A DNA stretch of 64,000 bases from Odontocerum albicorne (GCA_949825065.1 OX463842.1:317501-381500); one strand, 5' to 3'; numbered from the stretch's first letter, positions 1 through 12,061 are shown. The notes: a model not told the origin generated them from the letters alone. Numbers and translations are program-made.

Positions 1-52
1 ACCTTTCTGGTTGGTTGGAATAGATTGCCACATGGCAATAAATTCGCCAGGT
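1..52 (+). mobile_element. LINE/SINE-A 3' tail fragment
   Basis: Carries the dispersed module TGGTTGGAA..GATTGCC.CATGGCAATAAA..CGCCAGG seen at 21590, 32909, 39370, 41104, 48605 and 52400. It is cut by the window edge, so the element it belongs to is unknown. Confidence 0.55.
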
Positions 53-242
53 CAATAAAAAAAATAGATAATAATATAATTATGAATATTATAATAACAT
101 ATGATATATGTATTATTATAATTATATATTAAATATATAATATATTAAATAAATATTAAAACAAATATTGAATAAAATAAAATAAAATTATTAAATATAA
201 AAAATAATAATAATTATTAAATGTATTAATATAAAAATAATA
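53..242. repeat. AT-rich degenerate tract, left half
   Basis: Almost pure A/T with many AATAAT and TATTAA runs. The same kind of sequence resumes at 1523, so this looks like one low-complexity tract split by the mariner at 245-1520. Confidence 0.7.
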
Positions 243-244
243 TA

Positions 245-1520
245 TTAGGTCCTTACATATGAAATTGGCGTTTTGTTTGGGAGGAACATAAAGTTGATTT
301 TTTTTTAATATAATATATTTATTTAATCAAAGTATGTACCATTGCTATCTATGCACTTTTGCCATCTCATAGGTAGTTCATCGATCCCTTTACTAAAAAA
401 AACCATTCGGACGGGAATCAATAAAATCTTTGAAGTCGGTTTGGACTGCCCCATCGGAGTTGAATTTTTTCCCTTGCAAGAAGTTATCCAAATTTCGAAA
501 AAATTAGTAATCTGTTGGGGCAAGGTCCGGAGAGTACGGTGGATGTCTTAGACATTCCAATTGAAGCTCTTCTAATTTGGTAGCCGTCTGTTGTGCAGTG
601 TGTGGTCTAGCGTTATCATGAAGCAGCAGTGGCCTAGAGCGATTAACCAGCCTCGGTTGTTTAGCAGCTAGCTTTTCCATCATGGTTTGCAGTCGCTGAC
701 AATAGACATCTGCCGTAATCGTCTGGCCAGATTTAAGAAAGCTGTAGTGAACGACACCAGCACTAGTCCACCAAACGCTCACAAGTAACTTTTTTGGAGT
801 CAATTTTCGCTTGGGGCATGGTTTGGCTGGTTCGGCAGGGTTCAGCCATTGCGATGAGCGCTTCCGATTATCATACAGGATCCACTTTTCATCACAGGTA
901 ATGATTCGATTCAAAATCCCTTCATTATTGTGCCGGTTGAGTAATGCAACGCAGCAGTCAACGCGCGTTTGTTGATTTGCTTCACTCAATTCGTGAGGTA
1001 CCCACCTTTCAAGCTTTTTCACCTTCCCAATTTGCTTCATTGGATTAAAACAGTTTTATCACTAACACCACAGCCTGCAGCTAACTCGGACGTGGTTTGC
1101 GATGGATCTGCTTCCACAATAGCCTTCAATTCTTCATTATCAACTTTCTCCACGGGGCTTGTTCTGCAGGCCGAAATTTCCAGAACGAAAACGTTGGAAC
1201 CAAAAACGCACTGTGTTTTCTTTTGCGGCACCGTCGCCATACACATCATTAATCCTTCGAGCCGTTTCTGCAGCACTGGTGCCACGGTGGAACTCGTACT
1301 CGTAAATAACGCGATATTTCAAGTTTTCCATTTTGTAAACTGAGTGACGCAAAGAAAAAAAACAATTGAGGAAAAAACAAATGAATTATAATTTTCGAAA
1401 CACAAATACTTGACTAAATAGCTGTATAAATTTTAATTGAGAATTCCTAACCAAAGAGAAGATATTTGAGATCAAAGTTGCCAGTACGGCAAAACGCCAA
1501 TTTCATATGTAAGGACCTAA
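245..1520 (-). mobile_element. mariner element, cecropia-type, full length with perfect TIRs
   Basis: The two ends (245-275 and 1490-1520) are perfect 31-bp inverted repeats beginning TTAGGTCCTTACATATG. The element is flanked by TA at 243-244 and 1521-1522, the Tc1/mariner target duplication. It is 1276 bp, normal for mariner. The minus strand carries a broken transposase. Perfect ends with a damaged ORF suggest a fairly recent insertion mobilised in trans. It landed in AT-rich DNA. Confidence 0.95.
323..1331 (-). pseudogene. mariner transposase (DD34D), frameshifted
   Basis: The family cuts and pastes DNA at TA sites in the nucleus. Reading minus from the ATG at 1331 (MENLKYR) the frame begins with the paired-type helix-turn-helix region (AAETARRINDVYG). 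It changes frame around 1190-1140, again near 1040 (before QIGKVKKLERWVPHEL) and again near 520-500, ending WQKCIDSNGTYFD then stop at 323. The catalytic motifs ITCDEKW, LLHDNARPH and YSPDLAPTDY are all visible, giving D, D and the third D. Wording matches the cecropia subfamily (the one domesticated in human SETMAR). Three frame changes make this copy inactive as read. Sequencing error could account for one but hardly all three. Confidence 0.92.
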
Positions 1521-1522
1521 TA

Positions 1523-1725
1523 TAAGAAAAAATATAATTTTTCAATTTTTTAATAATAAATATTAATAATAATATAATACATTTAATAATATTAAAATAC
1601 TATCAATTATTATTAGTAATAAATAATTATTAAAATTAAAATAATTAATAATAATTTATTAATAAATAAAATATTTAATAATAATAAATAATAATTTAAT
1701 TCTAATAAAATAATAATATAATACA
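1523..1725. repeat. AT-rich degenerate tract, right half
   Basis: Continuation of the A/T-only tract at 53-242, interrupted by the mariner. Confidence 0.7.
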
Positions 1726-2510
1726 CCGTTTCACTTTTCGTGACGTTCAGACCAATTTACCCTACCGCGGCTATAGAAGTTTCACTTCAAAAAGTGACAA
1801 TGAGTTGATTACACCCATACTCAAGGTCCTGTTTCTTTGGGAGATATTTTGTTGGAATACTAAAATGACAGTTTTAGTGGCACGCATTTATAAACAGATC
1901 GTGAGCCGCTGATGTAATGCGTCTGTTGTGTGTTTTATTCTCGGAAAGAGCATCGTTATATTAAATTACCGATGATAACCCGACGGGGTATAAATAACCC
2001 AACACGTATCGTATACTTGACCAAATCAATTAATTCATAAAAAAAATATTCCTTTTTGCAAATTGAAAGTGTGTGTTCATAAAACAAATGTTTACATTTG
2101 AAATTCGTTGCGATAGATAATTGTATAAATACAATGTATAAGTTAGTAAAATGCGTTCAACAGTTTATATTTCTTAGTGTAGTGTAGTATTAATTCGGAA
2201 TAACCCTGAATTTAACTTTGAGATATCAAAAAAAATCTTCACTTTTACCAAAAAGAGGCATTGAACATAACAGATTTTTTTCAAACCTTTAGCTATAACT
2301 TTTTTTAACTTAGTATAAACCCGACTTTCCCCTGAGGTACACATAACTTATTGCACACCTGACATGGAAGAAGTTAATGACAATATGTTAAATTACAATA
2401 TAAACTCTTCGAAAAAAAGCCCTTGAGCTCGTGAGAGGCGCCAGTTACCATAGACGTGTCTCTGGAGCGACGGATAAATAAATAGAACCATAGATAATAA
2501 TTGATTAATC
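1726..2510. other. intergenic, nothing recognised
   Basis: No open frame of note. A TATAAATA box in a GC-flanked context lies at 1989-1996, but no transcript or ORF can be tied to it. Confidence 0.4.
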
Positions 2511-2992
2511 AATATTAGCCAACTCACTGAATACTGCTCTAGCAACCAATATTAGCCAACTCACTGAATACTGCTCTAGCAACCAATATTAGCCAACTCA
2601 CTGAATACTGCTCTAGCAACCAATATTAGCCAACTCACTGAATACTGCTCTAGCAACCAATATTAGCCAACTCACTGAATACTGCTCTAGCAACCAATAT
2701 TAGCCAACTCACTGAATACTGCTCATGCAACCAGTATTAGCAAACTCACTGAATACTGCTCTAGCAACCAATATTAGCCAACTCACTGAATACTGCTCTA
2801 GCAACCAATATTAGCCAACTCACTGAATGCTGCTCATGCAACCAGTATTAGCCAACTCACTGAATACTGCTCTAGCAACCAATATTAGCCAACTCACTGA
2901 ATACTGCTCTAGCAACCAATATTATCCAACTCACTGAATACTGCTCTAGCAACCAATATTAGCCAAGTCACTGAATGCTGCTCATGCAACCA
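2511..2992. repeat. minisatellite, 37-bp unit x 13
   Basis: Unit begins AATATTAGCCAACTCACTG and ends GCTCTAGCAACC. Successive starts at 2511 and 2548 give 37 bp, 13 units. Some units carry the variant GCTCATGCAACC. The array is bordered by TTGATTAAT-type sequence on both sides. Confidence 0.95.
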
Positions 2993-3050
2993 CATTATAT
3001 TATTATTTAGTTTCAATTGATTAATTAATATGTTGTATTAATCAGTTAGT

Positions 3051-3195
3051 GAGGTGCATGGCCGCGCGGTAACACAGTGGACTTCCGTACAGAAGATCGT
3101 CGGTTCGAATCCCGCGCTGTGCTACTCCCCTCGAATGACTCAGGCACTTTTTCCGCGTAGTGTTCGAGGGTATAAGGATACCTATGTTATATCTT
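3051..3195 (+). mobile_element. tRNA-derived SINE, family B
   Basis: The head reads GCATGGCCGCGCGGTAACAC (A-box-like), followed by a textbook pol III B box GGTTCGAATCC at 3102-3112. The body has CCTCGAATGACTCAGGCA and TTTTTCCGCGTAGTGTTCGA and ends in a (TCT)n run. Two other copies sit at 29636 (+) and 6936-7065 (-). It is a non-coding element copied by a LINE enzyme. Confidence 0.8.
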
Positions 3196-3417
3196 CTTCT
3201 TCTTCATGGCGGGTGGTGGAAGCGGAAACGGAAGAGCTGACTAGCGTATGGTAACAAGTATTCAGGGCATCTCGAATGTTCCGCTCATTGTTTACTAGTG
3301 CCGTTATTTTATTTTAATCTAAGCATTTATATTTTGCTAACAAATATGGTTTTAGCATTTTGAACTAAATAATTGAACAAATAAAATACTATAAAAAGCT
3401 TAAAAACATTCTAAAAA

Positions 3418-3615
3418 AATATTGCTGTGTAACGATGCGTAGAGGAATGTTGCTGTGTAACGATGCGTAGAAGAATGTTGCTGTGTAACAATGCGTAGAG
3501 GAATGTTGCTGGGTAACGATGCGTAGAGGAATATTGCTGTGTAACGATGCGTAGAGGAATGTTGCTGTGTAACGATGCGTAGAGGAATATTGCCGTGTAA
3601 CGATGCGTAGAGGAA
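3418..3615. repeat. minisatellite, 28-bp unit x 7
   Basis: Unit AATATTGCTGTGTAACGATG + CGTAGAGG, starts at 3418 and 3446. Alternating AATATTG and AATGTTG variants. The period is not a multiple of 3. Confidence 0.95.
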
Positions 3616-4512
3616 TGATCGACACTTTCTATTTTTGCGTGTTTTACGTGGAATGAATTCGGGACTAGATGGAATAAATGATACATACGGAAAAAGATAA
3701 TTCGAGGAACGATGGATTGAAGTTTCACAGTACTATGTTAAGTTTTATCTAAATGGAAAAACACTTACTATATATGCTGCTTACCATAAATTATTATGGT
3801 CCTATAAAGGTAAACAAAAAAGCGCTGTTTAAAACTGTGCTCAATAGAAAAATTGGATTTGATATGTCGTCAAGAATCTGTACTTGCTGAGGTGCAACAG
3901 CATACTCACAACAAACCGATACATTCACAGGATGGCTGATAATCATTCTCGATCATAAGGGAAATTCTATCGATGTAAATACAGGACATACAAATATTTG
4001 ATTTATAATATATATAAACGTTGTTATCAATACATTTATTACTTATTTATATTATGCGATCATTTATAAAAAGTCAAATTGCTATTATAATGAGGCAAAA
4101 ATAACGCAATCTTAAAATGGCGTCATAACAAAATATATAGAAGAAGAGGTCATCATGCGAGGTCATATCTCATGACGTCTGTGTTGTTTCAGGGTAGAAA
4201 ATGCATTTAACGCCGAGGTCGGAAGTTTTAGAAGTATCTAAAAGAAAAGAGAATATGTTATGGAACCAGTTGCCACAATTTTTTAAGATTCGCTCCATTT
4301 TTGCCGTGTTTCAATTATAGGATGTGTAGGGTATTGGGGTTTGTGATACAAGTCTCGAAGTTATTTATGGGTGGTGAGGTTCTCATATACTATATGTATC
4401 TCAGATGTGTGCGCTGGTAGGTAGCAGCGGAGCATTGGTGTGGTCCTCGCGGAGAGTTCGTGACTCTCAATTGGTGGAGAAAGTTCAAAAGAATTTTCCT
4501 GCATATTACGGA
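3616..4512. other. intergenic, nothing recognised
   Basis: AT-rich sequence without coding features or repeat matches elsewhere in the window. Confidence 0.4.
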
Positions 4513-4735
4513 ACTGTGCATGATACTCGTATGAACGCTGACATAACGTAACTGCGCATGATACTCGTATGAACGCTGACATAACGGGACTGTGCATGAT
4601 ACTCGTATGAACGCTGACATAACGGAACTGTGCATGATACTTGTATAAACGCTGACATAACGTAACTGCGCATGATACTCGTATGAACGCTGACATAACG
4701 GAACTGTGCATGATACTCGTATGAACGCTGACATT
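4513..4735. repeat. minisatellite, 38-bp unit x 6, carrying ATACTCGTAT
   Basis: Unit ACTGTGCATGATACTCGTAT + GAACGCTGACATAACGGG, starts at 4513, 4551, 4589, 4627, 4665 and 4703. Five of six units contain the dyad ATACTCGTAT that is also scattered outside arrays; the fourth has ATACTTGTAT. Confidence 0.95.
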
Positions 4736-5573
4736 TGAGAGTTTTATCCTTGGTATTATTTATTGTTATGTTTTGTGTGAACATCTGGATTTATTCTCTG
4801 TAAGTGTTCTTTTAAATAAAAAAAAGCGTGATTGCTCCGCCTAGTGGTATTTCCAAAAGCGGGTGGGTTTCACATATACACGTAGATCATATATAAGCAT
4901 ATAGATCGATACAACAGTCTTTAGGTGTGTTTGAAATATACTCGTATATCGATAGAACATTCTATAGGTGCGTTTTCTTAGATAATTATCTGTAATATTC
5001 CAGTTTGCGTGTACAAACAAGACCGTTGAGAACCGTTGTGCTAACTAGATTACCCTTAAGGGTGGGCAAACAAAAAAGTGGACACCAAATTAAAGAGAGC
5101 TTTCATTCTTTAATTATCTATAACCATGTTTCATAAAATCTTTCTTGCATGAGTGAATACGTTATCCCTACGGAGGTTCAAGCGTTTCGGTATTTTATTT
5201 TGAGATTGTCAAGTTGTGCGGAAATTATAGCACCTACGTGTAGAACTGCTACGGTAACTTTGAGTAATTTAAAAAAAAAAATTCAAGTTGTGCTGAGATC
5301 GTAATCCCTGGGTGTAGGATGGTGGATATGGTATGTTCAATAACAATTGAGCTGTGAATAAAATTAGAAGAAATAAAAATAAATATTTAAAAAAAATATT
5401 TAATACAAAACATTTAAAATATATTAAGAATAAACAATATGTTACCATTTGTTATGAATTATTAATACAGATATACAGAGATACAGATATAACACATTCA
5501 CAAGTCGTGATAAGGGGACGTTGGCGGACTGTGACTTCACGTCGTTCCCGTCCACGTGTCGCCTCAGCTCGCA
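4736..5573. other. intergenic, nothing recognised
   Basis: No repeat or coding signal. An isolated TACTCGTA lies at 4939. The segment is downstream of the minus-strand ORF at 5574-6311 and could hold its 3' UTR or further exons, but none can be identified. Confidence 0.35.
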
Positions 5574-6311
5574 TCACACTGCAACTGGCCTTGGCGAAGT
5601 ATTCATTTCCATGCCAAACCTTACATCCATTCCGAAGTCTATACCCGCATCTAGATCGTAAGGTTTGTTCTCCTCTTCATCTTCCTCGGAGTATTCCTTA
5701 GAGTTTAGGAATTTATTTGCTTTCTCATTTAGTCTGACTTCCATAGAAGTATTTTTGGGGCCTAGCTCTCCATGGTGACTTTCTTCAGGGATAAGAAGTT
5801 GCACTGCGAGTATAGAAGTTGTGCTATTCGATTTATTATGTTCTGGATACACCGTAGGGACGATAGTGTTGCTCGGTTCAGGTGTGGTATGATGCACAGG
5901 ACTCTCCGTGGTGACGTTCTGAGGACGACGATGCGTGCGGCGTGTGTGGTAAGTGCGTCGATGGTTGGGACGATGCCCAAAGCCACAGGCATGAGACGTG
6001 TAATGGAAGTGCCAGCGTCTGCGGTTGTTATGGCGAGGGTTTTTGTGTTTGTGACTCGTCCTCTGCTTCTCGTGGATCCTCGGTCGTTGGATATGATTAT
6101 CTCGTTCTAATTGAGAAATATCAGTCCTATTCTCTTCGCTAGATTTCTCGTTAGATGCGTCGTAAGGATCTCTGCCATCGTTTGGCGTTATTGTCGTTAT
6201 TGGCGTAATTGTCGTTAATCCTTGTTCTATTTTTCTATTTCGCCCAGCAGTGAGACTGATGTTGCAAAGTACCATCAAGGTTAACAGAAATATCGATATT
6301 TTCATCGACAT
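5574..6311 (-). CDS. putative secreted His/Arg-rich protein, 245 aa
   Basis: I do not recognise a family. The ORF starts MSMKISIFLLTLMVLCN, a clean signal peptide with likely cleavage after LTA near residue 22. Residues 30-70 are Thr- and acid-rich. Residues 72-130 are very basic and His-rich (HKHKNPRHNNRRRWHFHY, THRRP) with one Cys at 109. Residues 205-222 are acidic (EEDEEEN), and a short near-repeat IDFGMDV / RFGMEMN lies near the end. N-x-S/T sites in the mature part are at N61, N132, N159, N162 and N187. The strong bias and lack of homopolymer or tandem DNA argue for real coding. Met3 is an equally good start. The 3' boundary could be a splice site instead of the TGA at 5574, so this may be a first or only exon. 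Dibasic sites (RRR 97-99, RR) could allow processing, for example a secreted immune or cuticle-associated peptide precursor; that is inference only. Confidence 0.55.
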   Translation of the reverse strand: MSMKISIFLLTLMVLCNISLTAGRNRKIEQGLTTITPITTITPNDGRDPYDASNEKSSEENRTDISQLERDNHIQRPRIHEKQRTSHKHKNPRHNNRRRWHFHYTSHACGFGHRPNHRRTYHTRRTHRRPQNVTTESPVHHTTPEPSNTIVPTVYPEHNKSNSTTSILAVQLLIPEESHHGELGPKNTSMEVRLNEKANKFLNSKEYSEEDEEENKPYDLDAGIDFGMDVRFGMEMNTSPRPVAV

Positions 6312-6487
6312 ATTTCGATAAATGTATTGCTGCTTTAAATCACTAATTCAGACCCAGCCGAGTCGAGACAAATGGAACCGGTACTGATACTGATTTAAGG
6401 AAACGACAATTAATACGACGAAGATGTCACGGAGCGTGGGACGTCACTGGTGGGAGATAACAGGCAGTGGCGCATATTAGTTTTGGG

Positions 6488-6526
6488 CAGGCGTGGGCAA
6501 CCCGCGACCTGCATGCAGCCCGCAAG
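6488..6526. mobile_element. hAT-type terminal inverted repeat fragment
   Basis: CAGGCGTGGGCAACCCGCGA followed by CCTGCATGCAGCCCGCAAG resembles the Charlie-like hAT end consensus CAGGGGTGGGCAACCTGCGG. No partner end was found nearby. It fits the hAT transposase remnant at 15838-17085, though linkage is not shown. Confidence 0.5.
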
Positions 6527-6935
6527 GGTGTTATGTGCGACCTGCAAGCTGTTTTATGCAAGCTTTATAAATAATGAAATAAATAATAATATATTATAGT
6601 TCTTTAATAAAAGCAGCACGCTAGATTTTCGATAAGAAGAACAATATTTATATCAAACTATAAAATAATTTTTTAAATGATTCTCAAAATCCAAGTATTA
6701 TAATATCCCCATCCCTTATAATCGTAGGATCCTGTAGGGGCTGCCCTCGCATATCCAACGTCCACTCAGTTGAAAGGTGAAGCTGTGCCGTGGAGTTTTG
6801 TTTCTTTCTTTTCTTCTCTTTAAGTGAGAAAGCTATTGCACACCAGCAAACTCACCGGCCATACTGCTGTACTGGATCCAATGGCTTACCGAAGAGATAC
6901 GATCGTAGCTGCCCGGCATGTTTTTTTAGAAATAA
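6527..6935. other. intergenic, nothing recognised
   Basis: AT-rich; may be internal hAT-derived sequence following the end at 6488. Confidence 0.3.
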
Positions 6936-7065
6936 TAAATATGACCGAAACTATAGGTATGTATTCTTATACGCCCGAATACTAGGCTGAAAAATGTCCG
7001 TGTCATTCGAGGGGAGTACTGTAGCGCGATGATAGAACCGGCAACCTTCCGCATGGAAGTTACAT
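6936..7065 (-). mobile_element. tRNA-derived SINE, family B, minus strand
   Basis: Reverse complement of the family at 3051 and 29636: the body (CATTCGAGGGGAGTACTG) at about 7003 precedes a degraded B box (ATAGAACCGG) and head (ACCTTCCGCATGGAAGTTAC). Confidence 0.7.
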
Positions 7066-7171
7066 TATAATATTTAATAAATATAAATAAAAATTTAAAA
7101 GAAAATACAGCACAGCTACACATTTATTTTTTCTGTGTAATAAATATCAATAATAAAAGGAATATTTATTT

Positions 7172-10100
7172 ATTTGTGTAATATGACAGTCATGTAATGT
7201 GAATAGTATTTGTGTAATATGACACTCGTATAATGTGAATAGTATTTATGTGATATGACAGTCGTGTAATGTGAATAGTATTTGTGAAATATGACAGTCA
7301 TGTAATATGATACTCATGTAATATGAATAGTATTTGTGTAATATGACAGTCATGTAATGTGAATAGTATTTGTATAATATGAAACTCATGTGATGTGAAT
7401 AGTATTTGTGTAATATGACAGTCATGTAATGTGAATAGTATTTGTATAATATGAAACTCATGTGATGTGAATAGTATTTGTATAATATGAAACTCATGTG
7501 ATGTGAATAGTATTTGTGTAATATGACACTCATGTAATGTGAATAGTATTTGTGTAATATGACACTCATGTAATGTGAATAGTATTTGTGTAATATGATA
7601 CTCATGTAATATGAATAGTATTTGTGTAATATGACAGTCATGAAATGTGAATAGTATTTGTATAATATGAAACTCATGTGATGTGAATAGTATTTGTGTA
7701 ATATGACAGTCATGTAATGTGAATAGTATTTGTATAATATGAAACTCATGTGATGTGAATAGTATTTGTGTAATATGACAGTCATGTAATGTGAATAGTA
7801 TTTGTATAATATGAAACTCATGTGATGTGAATAGTATTTGTGTAATATGACACTCATGTAATGTGAATAGTATTTGTGTAATATGAAACTCATGTGATGT
7901 GAATAGTATTTGTGTAATATGATACTCATGTAATATGAATAGTATTTGTGTAATATGACAGTCATGTAATGTGAATAGTATTTGTATAATATGAAACTCA
8001 TGTGATGTGAATAGTATTTGTGTAATATGACAGTCATGTAATGTGAATAGTATTTGTATAATATGAAACTCATGTGATGTGAATAGTATTTGTGTAATAT
8101 GACAGTCATGTAATGTGAATAGTATTTGTAAAATATGAAACTCATGTGATGTGAATAGTATTTGTGTAATATGACAGTCATGTAATGTGAATAGTATTTG
8201 TGTAATATGACAGTCATGTAATGTGAATAGTATTTGTATAATATGAAACTCATGTGATGTGAAAAGTATTTGTGTAATATGACAGTCATGTAATGTGAAT
8301 AGTATTTGTATAATATGAAACTCATTTGATGTGAATAGTATTTGTGTAATATGACAGTCATGTAATGTGAATAGTATTTGTATAATATGAAACTCATGTG
8401 ATGTGAATATTATTTGTGTAATATGACACTCATGTAATGTGAATAGTATTTGTGTAATATGACACTCATGTAATGTGAATAGTATTTGTGTAATATGATA
8501 CTCATGTAATATGAATAGTATCTGTGGAATATGACACTCAAATAATGTGAATAGTATTTGTGTAATATGACACTCATGTAATGTGAATAGTATTTTTGTA
8601 ATATGACACTCATGTAATGTGAATAGTATTTGTGTAATATGATACTCATGTAATATGAATAGTATTTGTGTAATATGACAGTCATGTAATTAATATGAAT
8701 AGTACTTGTGTAATATGACACTCAAATAATGTGAATAGTATTTGTGTAATATGACACTCATGTAATATGAATAATATTTGTGTAATGTGACACTTATGTA
8801 ATATGAATAGTATGTGTGGAATATGACACTCAAATAATGTGAATAGTATTTGTGTAATATGACACTCATGTAATATGAATAATATTTGTGTAATGTGACA
8901 CTTATGTTATATGAATAGTATCTGTGTAATATGACACTCATGTAATATGAATAATATTTGTGTAATGTGACACTTATGTAATATGAATAGTATCTGTGGA
9001 ATATGACACTCATGTAATGTGAATAGTATTTGTGTAATATGATACTCATGTAATATGAATAGTATTTGTGTAATATGACAGTCATGTAATGTGAATAGTA
9101 TTTGTATAATATGAAACTCATGTGATGTGAATAGTATTTGTGTAATATGACAGTCATGTAATGTGAATAGTATTTGTATAATATGAAACTCATGTGATGT
9201 GAATAGTATTTGTGTAATATGACACTCATGTTATGTGAATAGTATTTGTGTAATATGACAGTCATGTAATGTGAATAGTATTTGTATAATATGAAACTCA
9301 TGTGATGTGAATAGTATTTGTGTAATATGACAGTCATGTAATGTGAATAGTATTTGTATAATATGAAACTCATGTGATGTGAATAGTATTTGTGTAATAT
9401 GACAGTCATGTAATGTGAATAGTATTTGTATAATATGAAACTCATGTGATGTGAATAGTATTTGTGTAATATGACACTCATGTAATGTGAATAGTATTTG
9501 TGTAATATGACACTCATGTAATGTGAATAGTATTTGTGTAATATGATACTCATGTAATATGAATAGTATTTGTGTAATATGACAGTCATGTAATGTGAAT
9601 AGTATTTGTGTAATATGACACTCATGTAATGTGAATAGTATTTTTGTAATATGACACTCATGTAATGTGAATAGTATTTGTGTAATATGATACTCATGTA
9701 ATATGAATAGTATTTGTGTAATATGACAGTCATGTAATTAATATGAATAGTACTTGTGTAATATGACACTCAAATAATGTGAATAGTATTTGTGTAATAT
9801 GACACTCATGTAATATGAATAATATTTGTGTAATGTGACACTTATGTAATATGAATAGTATCTGTGGAATATGACACTCAAATAATGTGAATAGTATTTG
9901 TGTAATATGACACTCATGTAATATGAATAATATTTGTGTAATGTGACACTTATGTTATATGAATAGTATCTGTGTAATATGACACTCATGTAATATGAAT
10001 AATATTTGTGTAATGTGACACTTATGTAATATGAATAGTATCTGTGAAATATGACACTCATGTAATGTGAATAGTATTTGTGTAATATGATACTCATGTA

Positions 10101-12030
10101 ATATGAATAGTATTTGTGTAATATGACAGTCATGTAATGTGAATAGTATTTGTATAATATGAAACTCATGTGATGTGAATAGTATTTGTGTAATATGACA
10201 GTCATGTAATGTGAATAGTATTTGTATAATATGAAACTCATGTGATGTGAATAGTATTTGTGTAATATGACACTCATGTAATGTGAATAGTATTTGTGTA
10301 ATATGACACTCATGTAATGTGAATAGTATTTGTGTAATATGATACTCATGTAATATGAATAGTATTTGTGTAATATGACAGTCATGTAATGTGAATAGTA
10401 TTTGTATAATATGAAACTCATGTGATGTGAATAGTATTTGTGTAATATGACAGTCATGTAATGTGAATAGTATTTGTTTAATATGAAACTCATGTGATGT
10501 GAATAGTATTTGTGTAATATGACAGTCATGTTATGTGAATAGTATTTGTATAATATGAAACTCATGTGATGTGAATAGTATTTGTGTAATATGACACTCA
10601 TGTAATGTGAATAGTATTTGTGTAATATGACACTCATGTAATGTGAATAGTATTTGTGTAATATGATACTCATGTAATATGAATAGTATTTGTGTAATAT
10701 GACAGTCATGTAATGTGAATAGTATTTGTATAATATGAAACTCATATGATGTGAATAGTATTTGTGTAATATGACAGTCATGTAATGTGAATAGTATTTG
10801 TATAATATGAAACTCATGTAATGTGAATAGTATTTGTATAATATGAAACTCATGTGATGTGAATAGTATTTGTGTAATATGATAGTCATGTAATGTGAAT
10901 AGTATTTGTATAATATGAAACTCATGTGATGTGAATAGTATTTGTGTAATATGACAGTCATGTAATGTGAATAGTATTTGTATAATATGAAACTCATGTG
11001 ATGTGAATAGTATTTGTGTAATATGACACTCATGTAAAGTGAATAGTATTTGTGTAATATGACACTCATGTAATGTGAATAGTATTTGTGTAATATGATA
11101 CTCATGTAATATGAATAGTATTTGTGTAATATGACAGTCATGTAATGTGAATAGTATTTGTGTAATATGACACTCATGTAATGTGAATAGTATTTGTGTA
11201 ATATGACACTCATGTAATGTGAATAGTATTTGTGTAATATGATACTCATGTAATGTGAATAGTATTTGTGTAATATGATACTCATGTAATATGAATAGTA
11301 TTTGTGTAATATGACAGTCATGTAATTAATATGAATAGTACTTGTGTAATATGACACTCAAATAATGTGAATAGTATTTGTGTAATATGACACTCATGTA
11401 ATATGAATAATATTTGTGTAATGTGACACTTATGTAATATGAATAGTATCTGTGGAATATGACACTCAAATAATGTGAATAGTATTTGTGTAATATGACA
11501 CTCATGTAATGTGAATAGTATTTGTGTAATATGACACTCATGTAATGTGAATAGTATTTGTGTAATATGACACTCATGTAATGTGAATAGTATTTGTGTA
11601 ATATGATACTCATGTAATATGAATAGTATTTGTGTAATATGACAGTCATGTAATTAATATGAATAGTACTTGTGTAATATGACACTCAAATAATGTGAAT
11701 AGTATTTGTGTAATATGACACTCATGTAATATGAATAATATTTGTGCAATGTGACACTTATGTAATATGAATAGTATCTGTGTAATATGACACTCATGTA
11801 ATATGAATAATATTTGTGTAATGTGACACTTATGTAATATGAATAGTATCTGTGGAATATGACACTCATGTAATGTGAATAGTATTTGTGTAACGTGACA
11901 CTTATGTAATATGAATAGTATCTGTGGAATATGACACTCATATAATGTGAATAGTATTTGTGTAATGTGACACTTATGTAATATGAATAGTATTTGTGTA
12001 ATGTGACACTCATGTACTGTGAATAGTATT
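7172..12030. repeat. 36-bp satellite, about 135 units, with higher-order structure
   Basis: Unit GAATAGTATTTGTGTAATAT + GACAGTCATGTAATGT (36 bp). Two unit types alternate over long stretches (GTGTAATATGACAGTCATGTAATG and GTATAATATGAAACTCATGTGATG types), a 72-bp dimer. Longer blocks repeat and are marked by a TAATTAAT junction (a 4-bp TAAT gain) near 8687, 9735, 11323 and 11651; the spacings 1048, 1588 and 328 equal 29, 44 and 9 units plus 4 bp each. Units near 8700-9010, 9760-10040 and 11690-12000 form a third, more diverged class. The minus strand stays open because 36 is a multiple of 3; this is not evidence of coding. Confidence 0.97.
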
Positions 12031-12061
12031 TAACATATATTTAATTAAAAAAAATTTGTAC

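Noticed and set aside
1980..2000. Promoter from a TATAAATA box
   Set aside because: No downstream ORF or transcript evidence; TATA-like words are common at this base composition.
2511..2992. CRISPR-like array
   Set aside because: Units are contiguous without unique spacers, and the DNA is eukaryotic.
3051..3125. Functional tRNA gene
   Set aside because: The A and B boxes belong to a repeated SINE head; acceptor and anticodon arms do not fold properly and a SINE body follows.
5772..6110. Plus-strand 112-codon ORF
   Set aside because: Antisense shadow of the minus-strand ORF, which has a signal peptide and coherent composition.
7246..12013. Long minus-strand open frames (383, 359 and 539 codons) of Tyr/His-rich repeats
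   Set aside because: They follow from a 36-bp period with no stop in one frame. No start context, signal or non-repeat protein text; the frame breaks at the TAAT junctions.
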